This document shows, piece after piece, positions 54,237 through 64,000 of a stretch of DNA of 64,000 nt. This stretch comes from Hydrangea macrophylla (taxonomy: Eukaryota; Streptophyta; Magnoliopsida; Cornales; Hydrangeaceae), in NCBI GenBank assembly GCA_033977485.1, contig CM066993.1:65512864-65576863 (forward strand). The letters are read 5' to 3'. A program made the translations under genes and the position numbers. The number at the start of each line of letters is the position of its first letter. Within the stretch, counting starts at the first letter, position 1. The notes beneath the pieces are model-generated. The model was given only the letters and a program-made list of their open reading frames with translations, did not search any database and was not told the DNA's origin.

Positions 54237-55394
54237 AAAAAAAAAAACAATGAATAAAAAATTTCTTCTCATCAGAAGTTGATATTAAAATGATTTACAT
54301 GTGTCGTCCTCAATTTCGCTCTCACGCTAATCAACATCTCGAACGACGAGCTGTGGACTAGTAAACAATAATGATAAATCTATTCCCTCAATTACACATC
54401 TAATCACATTCAACAAATTATGCCCCTTGATTCTAGTGAGTTTTGTGTGGAATTTATGTGAAACCCACTAAAATTATGAATAATCAAGGGTTAAGATGTA
54501 CTAAATGTGGTTGGGGGATGTGGATGAGAGTGTGAGTGTATTATTAATGGTAAGTAAATTGGCAAGTCAAGTTCTTCCTTTGCCAATTGACAATTCCTAC
54601 GGAGTAATGTTAAGAGTTACTAAAGTGTCACAAAAGAGATGTTTACAAAAAGATGTGGCATTTGCATGACAAAATTAAGGAAAGTGCAACTCGAGTAAAA
54701 GTTAAGGGGTGAAAGTATAATTTAATCTTGAGAACTACCTTAAATGTCCTTGATCAATGGTTACGTGACCACTTTCCATCAATTTTTTTTAGCAGATCTT
54801 GGCAAAAGGCTAACATTGCAACATCTTCAGAATTTCGAGGACCAAATTGCTTAAATTAAGACATTGGAGACCGAAGTGCAAATCGGTGTAAAGTTCAAAT
54901 TTGTAAAATGCATTTTACCTAAGATATTATTATGAACAGTCCTAAGTTTTTAAAAAAGCTTTGTCAAATTTCATGGCGAACAAATACTTAAAAAAAAAAT
55001 TTGGGTGAAAAAATAATTTGTAATTTAAATGTATGAGTTTTAAAAGTGAATTTCCCATATCAAAGTTAGTTGAAATGACTGTACATGTGATGTTTAAAAG
55101 GGGACTTTTTATGGCGTTTATTAAAGTAAACTTTGGAGTATATTAGTCATAAAGCACTAGTTCAATTTATTTAATGTCTCTCGGGATTTATCTCTATAAT
55201 AATGTCCAATAATCAAGGGGTTTTTCACCAAACTTAATCTCATACTTTAAACACTTTTAATCTCATACCATGGATTTATCACTAAAATTCTATTATCTAT
55301 TATTGTTATTCAAATATTGTAATTTCTAACTATTGCAGAGAAAAATAATTCTAAATGTCCCCATTTTTTTTTAAATATCATATCATTTTATTTA
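54237..55394. other. AT-rich non-coding stretch
   Basis: No gene, RNA or element end that I can support, except the GTAAAAGTTAAGGGGTGA segment near 54690, inverse of 50757-50775. Confidence 0.5.
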
Positions 55395-55399
55395 TTGAA

Positions 55400-55585
55400 T
55401 GTTATAATAAAGAGAGAATAAAAGAAAGCAGAAAGTAATACTAGAATCAAGTAGTTTTTCTCATTGATTTGCTCCCTATTTATAGGGTAAGGTAGGGGTG
55501 TGTGAATAAATATCACTTTACAATTAGATCCCTAACTTAATACAAAATGTGGACAGCCACATATAAATATGTAATATTTACAACA
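55400..55585 (-). repeat. Element E 3' LTR
   Basis: 186 bp. TATA candidate TATAAATA on the minus strand at 55477-55484. It matches the 5' LTR once the MITE is set aside. Confidence 0.92.
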
Positions 55586-55596
55586 CTCCCCCTTGG
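55586..55596 (-). other. Polypurine tract of element E
   Basis: CCAAGGGGGAG on the minus strand, directly before LTR start TGTTGTAAAT. Confidence 0.85.
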
Positions 55597-55865
55597 ATGT
55601 CCACCATTAAATGATTGTTACATCATTAAAACCTTGCTAAGGAAAAATCCAGTGGGAAAAAACCGAAGCTAAGAAAAAAGAGTACAACGTTCTTCAGGAA
55701 CTTGGTGAATGCGCATAATGCTGCCTCATTAAAACCTTGATAAGAGAAAACCCTGTGGGAAAAAACTCTAATTGAAGGAAAAAGAGTATAGCGCGCCTAA
55801 AATTCAAATATTGCATACGTCAGGATGCTTCTTTTATGATCACTCCCCCTCATTTAGAGAAAACT

Positions 55866-57629
55866 TCAATTGGTCTGATGATTGAAACGACGCATGCCAA
55901 TTCCGTACACCAATTTCTGAAAAGTTGACTTGGGTAATGCCTTAGTAAAGAGATCAGCAAGGTTATCGCTTGATCGAATCTGTTTGACTTCAATTTCACG
56001 ATTCTCTTGAAGTTCATGTGTGAAGAAAAATTTGGGTGAAATGTGCTTGATCCGATCTCCCTTGATGAAACCTCCTTGAATTTGAGCAATACATGCAGCA
56101 TTGTCTTCATAGATTGTAGTCGGCTCATCAACGACTGGAGTTAATTGACAACTACTCTGTATATGTTGGACTAACGATCTTAACCAGACACATTCTCGGC
56201 TTGCTTCATGGAGTGCTAGAATTTCAGAATGATTGGAGGGTGTAGCTACTAAAGTTTGTTTAGTAGAGCGCCAAGAAATAGCTACATTATTGTTCAAAAA
56301 TACATAACCTGTTTGTGAGCGACCCTTATGAGGGTCGGACAGATAACTTGAATCTGCATAACCGACTAAGTGGGAATGATTAGATAAATTAGATGAATAA
56401 AACAAACCCATATCAATGGTCCCACGAAGGTATCTAAAAATGTGTTTTATTCCAGTCCAATGCCTATAGGTGGGTGCAAAACTAAATCTTGCAAGTAGAT
56501 TCACAGAAAATGAAATGTCTGGCCTTGTACTTTGAGCCAAGTACAATAGTGCACCAATAGTACTTATGTACGGTATTTCAGGACCAAGGATTTCTTCATT
56601 TTCTTCTTTTGGTCGGTATGGATCTTTCTTGACATCTAGAGACCTGACGACCATGGGTGTACTTAGTGGATGAGATTTGTCCATATTAAAGCGCTTCAAC
56701 ATCTTTTTAGTATAGCTTGATTGATGAACTAATATTCCACTGGTACTTTTCTCGAGCTGCAGGTTGAGGCAAAATTTTGTTTCCCCAAGGTCTTTCATTT
56801 CAAACTCTTTCTTCAAATAGCTAGCAGTTTTCTCAAGCTCTTCCGGCTACCCAATTAGATTTATATCATCCACATAAACTGCTACTATGGCAAATCCATT
56901 TTCAAATTTCTTTATGAAGACACGTGGACAAATGAGATTATTTTCATACCCTTCCTTCGACAAATATTTACTAAGACGGTTGTACCATATTCTTCCAGAT
57001 TGTTTCAAACCGTACAGTGCACGTCTTAGTTTGATCGAGTACATACTCTTTGGTTTTGCTTCAGGCAAAACCAATCTTTCAGGGATCTTCATGTAAATAT
57101 ATGTGTCTAAGTCCCCATATAGGTATGCAGTTACTACATCCATGAGTCTGATGTCTAATTTTCAGAAACTGCGAGACTTATTAAATATCTGAATGTGATT
57201 GCATCCATAACTGGGGGAGTATATTTCTTCATAATCAATTCCAAGTTTCTGCAGGAAACCTTGTGCTACAAGACGTGCCTTATATCTTGCAATATCATTT
57301 TTCTCATTCCTTTTTCTCACAAACATCCATTTAAAACCTACCGGGTTTACATTCTTTGGTGTTTGTGCTATAGGTCCAAATATGCCACATTTTTCAAGAG
57401 ATTTCAATTATGCTTGAATGGCTTCTTTCTATTTTGGCCAATCATTTATTTGTCGACATTCATTTATACTACGTGGTTCAGTATCATCATTTTCATCATT
57501 GCCCTTAGATATTTCAGTAGCTACTGCATAAGTAAATATGTCATGGATGACTAATTTCTTTCGCTCCCACATTTCTCCTGAAAGTACATGGAATATTGAG
57601 ATCTCACTATTATCAGGTACCTGAGTCAT
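55866..57629 (-). pseudogene. Element E reverse transcriptase and RNase H
   Basis: One minus-strand frame with stops near 57429, 57162 and 56847. RT: FKWMFVRKRNEKNDIARYKA, MDVVTAYLYGDLDTYIYM, LYGLKQSGRIWYNRL and AVYVDDINLIG (YVDD at 56865-56876), with the stop right after it. The thumb/connection carries FEMKDLGETKFCLNLQLEK. RNase H is complete to its end: GYADSSYLSDPHKGRSQTG, SEILALHEASRECVWL, IYEDNAACIAQI, HISPKFFFTHELQ, SSDNLADLFTKALP. The C-terminus at 55866 lies about 270 bp before the PPT. The RT start region contains disturbed sequence (YSPSYGCNHIQIF). Confidence 0.9.
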
Positions 57630-57680
57630 AGTCTCTTCAAGGACTAGTGCCTTGTCTAAGGCAATATTTTCTGCGGAGAT

Positions 57681-59283
57681 TTAAGGGAAAGTGGGCTTTT
57701 GGTACATAACCTCTTCTAAAGTGCTATGAACTTCTTCTTCTGGAGCTATATTAGGGCATGGTTTCTCATTCACTTTCCGCTTCCGGGGAGCTAAATCTTT
57801 GGAACCAATAGGTCTGCTACGTTTTTGGCGTGCAACAGATTCATTTATTACCGTATTCGAAGTTCGTCTTATAGGGACACTAATTCGAGCATATGCATTC
57901 ATAGCTGGCACATGTGACTTTGTCACCTTAGCTGCATCATTAAATGAATCAGGTAATTGGTTTGCAATTTCCTGTAAATGCAATATTCTCCTTACCTCAT
58001 AATCACATTGAGAAGTTCTTGGATCTAGATGAGACAAAGTGGAAGTAGTCCACGATAATTCACGCTGTTCTTCAGGAACAAGTTGTTTACTATTAATTTC
58101 ACTTCCTCCCCCTAACGACAGGAAGACTGTCTCATCAAATTGGCAATCTGCAAACTTGGCAGTAAATACATCACCTGTTAATGGTTCTAGAAAACGAATA
58201 ATAGAAGGTGAGTTAAAACCAACATAAATTCCCAACCGCCGTTGGGGGGTGGTATAGAAACATGTACTGTACAATCAAATTTTCACAAATGTGAAATATT
58301 AGGCTGACAACCTGTCACAAGTTGTGCAGGTGAAAATTGATTATAAGAAGTGGGTCTAAGTTTAAGTAACATTTCAGCATGCAAGATATCATGTCGCCAT
58401 GCACTAACATGGAGTCTAGATTGCATAAGCAAAGGCCTTGCAACAAGTTGAAGGCGTTTAATTAGGGATTCTGCTAAACCATTTTGTGTGTGTACATGCG
58501 GGACATGATGTTCAACATCAATTCCTATGGATGAACAATAGTCATCAAAAACTTGAGAGGTGAATTCAGTTGCATTGTCAAGTCGAATAGACTTAATAGG
58601 TTGGTCCGAAAAGTGTGCCTTAAGTTTGATAATTTGACTAAGTAATCTGGCAAAGGCAAGATTACGTGTAAAGAGTAGGCATACATGTGACCATCTAGTG
58701 GAAGCATCTAATAAGACCATGTAATATCTAAATGGGCCACTAGCAAGGTGAATTGGACCACAAAGGTCACCTTGTATCCTTTGTAAGAAGGATGGCGACT
58801 CAGAAGCAATTTTAAGAAATGATGGTCTAGTAATAAGTTTTCCTTGTGAACAAGGAATATAAAGGTGTCCACTAGGTAAATTCAAATGTTGGTTTACCAG
58901 AGTATGCCCGTTTGAGTTATCCACTATCTTCTTCATCATTGTAGATCCAGGGTGACCCAAACGATCATGCCAAAGAATTAAATTTCTTGGGTGTTTGAGC
59001 TTCTGACTCCCTTTAAGCTTCTGGCTCATTATGGCATGTGATTCAACAATCTCAATTGTTGTGTAATACAATCCCAACGAGAGAATAGAGAATTTTTCTA
59101 ATGTCAGCTTTTGGCTTCCAATATAAGAAATTATGCATAAAAATTCTTTGTTGCCTTCATTTTTAGTTTCAATATGATACCCATTCATGTTTGGCAGGAG
59201 TTGCAGACCATTTCTTGTGGTTCTTGAAATTAACATTCTTTTGTGGACCAAAATTATTGTAACCACCTCTCTTGGAATTATTA
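57681..59283 (-). pseudogene. Element E integrase and connector, fused to remains of gag
   Basis: Frame 59266-58283 carries the pre-integrase zinc region (LILWHDRLGHPGSTMMKKIV, PCSQGKLITRPSF), IQGDLCGPIH (first Asp region), SIRLDNATEFTSQVF (second Asp; Thr where Gly is usual) and HVHTQNGLAESLIKRLQ (Glu). Near 58280 the frame shifts and continues at 58274-57681 with RRLGIYVGFNSPSIIRFLEP and FTAKFADCQFDE, the connector to RT. At its 5' end the frame runs directly from Gag-like residues (YNNFGPQKNVNFKNH) into integrase, so the CCHC knuckle and DTG protease are absent. Confidence 0.87.
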
Positions 59284-61530
59284 TGTAATACCCGTTCCCG
59301 CGATTAATTGTTAATCATGATTTAGGCATGCATTAGCATAATTAATTGGTGTTTATTAACACATGTTTAAGTGAGTTTTAACTCACTAGTTGATTGTGGG
59401 TGTCCAAATTGAGAACCCAATGTTGGCCAATGTGGCAGTCCCAAATTGGGACATGAGTTGAGAAAGTTCCATTGTGATGGGACAAAGATGGTGGAATCAC
59501 CCTTTGTGCTTAAATGTTTATTAAGGCATATGTGAGATATTTATATGTTGTTTGGAATATATTGTTTATTATTAGAGACCATTTGTGTGGTCATTTGGGA
59601 TACCTTGGTGATGACGAATTGAACACGCTATTTAATTAGTAGGCTAATTAGTAACTTCACAAAATTATGTGGGACCACCTATGGGACTCACGCGAGACAT
59701 AGACAAATACTCACTTAAATTTGGAGGACAAAATAGTTAGTTATAAAACTAGTCAGGGGTGTAAATGAAAATAACTGAAAACTAGGTGGGTTTCTTAATA
59801 AAACAATAAACCATATATTGAGCTGGGAATTAAAGAGATCTATATCTCTTCTTCTTCAAATTTCAGTCGGTTAGAGAGAAAATAGACGAGGGTTTTGTCG
59901 GAGCATCTCGGCAACGATTGACGGCGCGTTCGACTACCAATTTCGATTCCGAGACCGGATTCGGACTCGTAGAGGTGAGTTCTACGTTTTGGTACTGATT
60001 TTATTGAGTATAATCGTCGTAATTTTTGAGACCCAATTCGGAGCGGTAATCCGTAGTTGGTCAAATTCATGTAGGATTTTAACCCGGAGTAGATTTGGGC
60101 TTCAATTTCACAACTAGGAACGAATTGCTAAGAGGTGAGTGGTTTCAATCTTGTTTTTGGATGAGAATCATAGTTATGTTCTTTGAATGTTGATAACATG
60201 CCTATTTAGCTTAATTACATATGCCTAGCTATGATTTTATGAAAAGCATGGTGATATGTTTATGTGAGCATGTTTAGTTGCCTATTTGGGTCAAGGGAAA
60301 GCTCGTATGAATCCGCCATGAGATTGTTCCGTGGTGACGACCATTTGTTGCTGACAACGGCATTAGACCGCACGTGGGTGGCGTGGGTCATTGGCTTGTA
60401 CCGTGGACTGTTGGGGGAGTCGCGGACTTGCGGGTAGTGGCGGAGGAAATACTTGCTTATCCGGAGATCAATTTATTTTATAAACATGATATGTCATCCG
60501 TGTGCTTGATTGATATCTCTCACTAAGCATATAGCTTATATATTGTAGTGGTTATTGAATAACCATTGTAGGTGAGCACGACGGCGAGAATCCGGGAAGA
60601 TGAACTTGGGGTTTGTGGAGTCGAGGAAGCTTTGTAAATGTTGTAGTTTCATGTATATAGTTGTTTTTGAGCTAAACTTATAGTTTTGGTGCAAAACTTG
60701 TGGTTTGTAATAGTTAACTTGAGTTTATGTTAAAACTTGGAGAGATATGTTAGTTTTGGTTTAATCGCTCCAAGACTTGTGTAAATTTGGTAATTGAAGC
60801 TTAGAATGTTGTTGGTATCTTCCATACCTTGATAATGTAGTTTTGGTTATGTTTGAATGAAAATTTGGTTTAAAAACATGTTTTGGTTGATCATAGTAGC
60901 ATTGGGAGTATTTGGGAGAGATTTGGGAGCGATTTGGGGAGTATGTGGGAGAGATTGCATTTCATATATTGTTTATTGTATATGAACTTGTTAGAGTCCC
61001 TTGAGAATGTTTTGAATGGTTTAGAAATGATTTTGAAATGTTTTTGTAAGTTTTCAAGGGGTTTGGGTTGATGTTGGTGATGTTTGGGCATGTTTAGCAG
61101 AGTTTTTGACAGCAAAAATGACTTCTGCAGAGCCCGGATCGATCCGGGTTAAAGAGGGGGTCGATCCGGCCTTTTTCGGGGGCATTCTGATACCAAAAAC
61201 TTTAAATGGATCGATCCGGCATTTAGGGCGGATCGATCCGCTCACAATTTTGCTGCACTGTTGACTTTTACGGAAACGGACATAACTCTCTCTAGAAAAC
61301 TCGGATTCGCGTACCATTTTTTGCGTTGGAACTGGAACTCAAAAACCTATCTTTTGGTATAAAATTTTCTATACCTTATTAATGACCATTTTGCCCTTGG
61401 TCTTGTTTTGTCTAACTTAAAGGTTGATTGGAACGTCTTTTCATTCCTTTTCATTCCTAACTTGATGTTTGAAGGCCTTGGTGGCGTGCCACGTGTCTTG
61501 GGTTCACATGTGTGGATCCGGGGCGTGACA
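59284..61530 (+). mobile_element. Solo LTR (family G, chromovirus-like) inside element E gag
   Basis: 2247 bp, TGTAATACCCG...GGGGCGTGACA, flanked by exact TATTA (59279-59283 and 61531-61535). Its termini match the element A and family F type. No internal region, PBS or PPT is present, so it is a solo LTR left by recombination between two LTRs. The Gag frame of element E is continuous across the join if it is set aside (RRGGHNN, then SKRGGYNN). Fortuitous frames inside it (61457-61560, 60883-61071) have no meaning. Confidence 0.93.
61133..61240. repeat. GGATCGATCC palindrome cluster in solo LTR G
   Basis: Four copies: the perfect 16 bp CCCGGATCGATCCGGG at 61133-61148, GGTCGATCCGGCC near 61159, GGATCGATCCGG near 61208 and CGGATCGATCCG at 61229-61240. 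Same relative place as the cluster in family F, but with a different palindrome. Confidence 0.75.
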
Positions 61531-62224
61531 TATTATGACCACCTCTTCTGGGGTTGCCACCTCTTCCAAAGTTAATATTTCTACCACGTCCCCTGCCTCG
61601 GCCTCTTTGATAGCCAAAGTTTGCATTTGCTTCAGGAAATGCCACGGCTCCAGTTGGTTTAGCATTATGATTTTTCATTAGAACCTTACTATTTTCCTCT
61701 GCAACAAGGAGACAAGTTACCAATTCTGAATACTTGGCAAAGTTACGCTCTCGATATTGCTGCTGCAGGAGCACATTTGAGGCATGGAAAGTTGAGAGTG
61801 TCTTTTCTATCATTTGAGCCTCTGTCACCTTTTCACCACATAATTTTAGACGAGAGACAATGTTGAATAATGTGGATTTATATTCTGAAACCATCTTAAA
61901 ATCTTGATACCTCAAGTTCAAAAACTCGCTATGTGCATTGGGAAGTATGGCCATCTTCTTGTGGTTATACCTGTTCTTCAGGGACTTCCATAGACTCAAG
62001 GGATCTTGCTCAGTTAAGTATTCATTCTTGAAGTCATCATGATTATGGTGACGCAAGAAAATAAGTGCAGATGCTTTCTCTTCAAGAGACATTTTATTTT
62101 CTTTTTCAATAGTATCACCCAACTTTTTAGACTGTAAGTGAAGTTTGGCATCAAGCTGCCAAGACAAATAGTTCTCTCTATTGACAGCAAGAGCATTAAA
62201 TTCAAATTTTGTAAGACTCGACAT
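61531..62224 (-). pseudogene. Element E gag
   Basis: From ATG 62224 (MSSLTKFEFNALAVNRENYL) uninterrupted to the solo LTR. It shows the copia Gag domain (WQLDAKLHLQSKKLGDTI, LSLWKSLKNRYNHKKMAILP, SEYKSTLFNIVSRLKLCGE) and an Arg/Gly-rich tail (GYQRGRGRGRGRNINFGRGG) typical of RNA binding. About 230 codons remain without a stop, the best preserved frame of this element. The C-terminal continuation lies at 59283 and below. No CCHC knuckle is seen. Confidence 0.9.
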
Positions 62225-63244
62225 CTGAACGAAGAAAAATTAAATAAATAAATAAATAAATAATTAAAGAAGATATACAATCTGGGCATGATAAAAATTA
62301 GAATACTTCAGGATTTTAGATTTTATCATGTGAAACTTCTAGTTTCAATTAACCCTTTTATTTGAATAATAAAACATAAATAAAAAATAACTTCCAATAA
62401 CTTGAATAATAGAACTTCAAGTTCTAAAACATATATCACAGATCTTCAGGTCTGGATTATTATGTTCATATGGAACTTCAGGTTCTAAAATATAAATCAT
62501 AGATCTTCGGGTCTGGACGATTGTTTAATAAGGAACTTCAGGTTCTTATATATATCATAGATCTTCAATATTGGATTGTTATTTTATATAGAACTTCAAG
62601 TTCTAATATATATTTTGATTCCACAAATTTGATCCATACAAGGGAATTAAAATATAATTTATATAAAATTATTAACAATTAATAGAATATAAAATTTAAA
62701 TAAAGATCAACACTTATTAATGGCAATCAAGTCCTAAAAATTACACACCCATATATGTATATATATGAATGAGCCGTGAATCATGTGGATCAAAAATATA
62801 TGAATTACTCAAACTCAACCAAGAGTAATATATATGATCTTCCATGATCTACGTCTTTTATATTAAAAAAAATCCAACCTTTAATAACTTGTTAACAAGT
62901 TATGAACAAAAAAATTCAAATTAATTTTTTTTTTCTAGAATTCAAAACAGATCGTGGTTATGTGGCTTCAAAACTAGATAGTTAGAACAAAGTGTTGATT
63001 TCAAAAACTAAGTTATAACGTGTTGGGTTCAAAAACAAAAAAAAATCATGTGCACTTGTGGCTTCAAAAAACAGATTGTGCATCATGAAAAGCTTAGTGT
63101 TGGGTTTAATCGTATATTTAAGAGAAAAAACAATAGATTTAAACCATAGAATCCATATACCTTTATGTGATTTCTATTATGAAGAAAGAAAAACTAACAT
63201 CTTTTCAATACTTAGGGTTTTGAGAGGCTATCGTACTGATAACG
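62225..63244 (-). other. Element E leader with palindromic tandem repeats
   Basis: About 1 kb between 5' LTR and gag. 62412-62607 holds three and a half units of 58-61 bp (unit starts 62412, 62473, 62533, 62591), each opening with GAACTTCA(A/G)GTTCT and containing AGATCTTC. (AAAT)n lies at 62237-62262. The sequence next to the 5' LTR (minus strand CGTTATCAGTACGATAGCC) is where the primer site should be; it is not the iMet 3' end seen in elements A and B. No gene. Confidence 0.6.
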
Positions 63245-63685
63245 TGTTATAATAAAGAGAGAATAAGAGAAAGCAGTAAGTAATACTAGAATCAAGTACT
63301 TTTTCTCATTGACATGCTCCCTATTTATAGGGTAAGGTAGGGGTGTGTGAATAAATATCATTTTACAATTAGATCCCTAACCTAATACAAAATGTGAACA
63401 ACCACACATAAATATGTACTCCCTCCGTCCCTTTTTTTTGAGTCCTATATTTCATTTTGGGATGTCCCAAAATTAGTGTCCACTTTTCTAAATTGACATA
63501 CAATTTTTACTTACTTTCCAAAACTATCCTTCCTTGAAATCTACACCAAGACAAAACTAAAAAAGTTATTACAATGATTAGGTGCAATTATGAAAAGTAG
63601 TTGTAGATTCTTTTTGTCTCCTTAATAAATTGAGTTCCAAAGATGAACTAAAAAAAAAAAGACGGAGGTAGTAATATTTACAACA
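63245..63685 (-). repeat. Element E 5' LTR, interrupted by a MITE
   Basis: 441 bp, made of the 186 bp LTR plus a 253 bp insertion with its TA duplication. The two LTRs are otherwise nearly identical. Confidence 0.9.
63419..63671. mobile_element. Stowaway-like MITE in element E 5' LTR
   Basis: 253 bp, ends CTCCCTCCGTC and, inverted, CTACCTCCGTC, with TA on both sides (63417-63418 and 63672-63673). The empty site is visible in the 3' LTR (AATATGTAATATTTAC near 55568-55583). CTCCCTCCGT ends with TA duplication define Stowaway (Tc1/mariner-type) MITEs. No coding. Confidence 0.9.
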
Positions 63686-63690
63686 TTGAA

Positions 63691-64000
63691 CTCATTGTTG
63701 ATGACAAAGATAATTATAGTATTATTTAATCATCGAAACTTATCAGACACGAAGTGGGAATCAAATAAAAATTCCCTCACTCATTTCTTGGGTCTTCCTT
63801 TATGGAAAAATAGCCAAATACATGAATTTGTCAAAGATTTGATGCCAACATAAATTTTGGGTTCCCATCATGGTCCCACTTAAATATAAAACTCAATAAA
63901 GAATCTTAATTATATATTCTACGAGTATAGGGAAATGTTATTTCTATTCTAAAAATTATTAAATATATTTATGGTATCTTTTTCAAAATATGTGGTATTA
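63691..64000. other. Unannotated AT-rich end of window
   Basis: About 310 bp with no gene or element end that I can recognise. Confidence 0.5.

Larger units (their letters stand above)
55400..63685 (-). mobile_element. Element E: Ty1/copia retrotransposon with nested insertions
   Basis: Short LTRs at 55400-55585 (3') and 63245-63685 (5', enlarged by a 253 bp MITE plus TA) share 186 bp, TGTTGTAAATATTAC...TATAACA on the minus strand. Exact target duplications TTGAA lie at 55395-55399 and 63686-63690. Minus-strand order is leader, gag, integrase, RT, RNase H, PPT, thus copia. A solo LTR (59284-61530) sits in the gag C-terminus. The Gag zinc knuckle and the protease are not found, so an internal deletion preceded or followed that insertion. 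Many stops. Lineage not assigned. Confidence 0.93.

Noticed and set aside
60883..61115. Two opposing frames near 60900-61115
   Set aside because: Both lie in the solo LTR and reflect a GGGAG/TTTGGGAG-rich stretch.
62403..62615. Heat-shock element array
   Set aside because: GAACTTC has one base, not two, between GAA and TTC, so the classical spacing is not met; kept only as a palindromic tandem repeat.

Overview
This 64 kb window looks like a repeat-rich intergenic stretch of a flowering-plant, probably eudicot, nuclear genome. I see no intact host gene. Nearly all of it is transposable elements, many nested inside one another. The coding regions are plant-type Ty3/gypsy (chromovirus, Athila, Tat) and Ty1/copia polyproteins, all broken by stops or frameshifts. 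Primer binding sites match plant tRNA-iMet and tRNA-Asp, and Helitron, hAT and Stowaway footprints are present. The species cannot be named from the sequence.

Layout. (1) 1-1117: 3' part of a chromovirus-like LTR cut by the window edge. (2) 1191-35165: element A, a minus-strand Tekay/Del-like chromovirus with 2.8 kb LTRs (near-TSD ATCAT/GTCAT). Its RNase H region is split by element B (5888-28689), a plus-strand copia with exact TSD AAGTA. B's protease region is split by element C (9555-24200), a plus-strand Athila-like gypsy with exact TSD CAGGG. This is a three-level nest, and insertion order follows directly: A, then B, then C. (3) 35761-39688: a probable non-autonomous Helitron carrying a fragment of a ubiquitin-specific protease gene of UBP3/UBP4 type. 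(4) 39824-50524: element D, a plus-strand Tat-lineage gypsy (TSD CTACT) with a second RNase H domain and, downstream of pol, an antisense gene whose four exons join in phase. (5) 50525-55399: small DNA elements, including a 1.1 kb hAT-like element with an 8 bp TSD and several fold-backs. (6) 55400-63685: element E, a minus-strand copia with 186 bp LTRs (TSD TTGAA). Its gag is interrupted by a 2.25 kb solo LTR (TSD TATTA) and its 5' LTR by a Stowaway-like MITE.

The most interesting signals are: (a) the antisense, intron-containing gene inside element D, with its own TATA candidate; (b) clusters of CG-containing palindromes, different in sequence but alike in design, inside the LTRs of four element families and in the internal region of element C; (c) three pyrimidine-tract/AG/ATG modules in a row downstream of pol in element C, suggesting spliced subgenomic messages; (d) the gene-capturing Helitron; (e) hairpin-forming tandem arrays between the convergent pol and antisense genes of element D.

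How the parts work together: each LTR element carries or carried LTR promoter, primer site, gag, protease, RT/RNase H, integrase and polypurine tract. All copies are now defective in cis, and many stops look like C-to-T changes, as expected for old methylated repeats.
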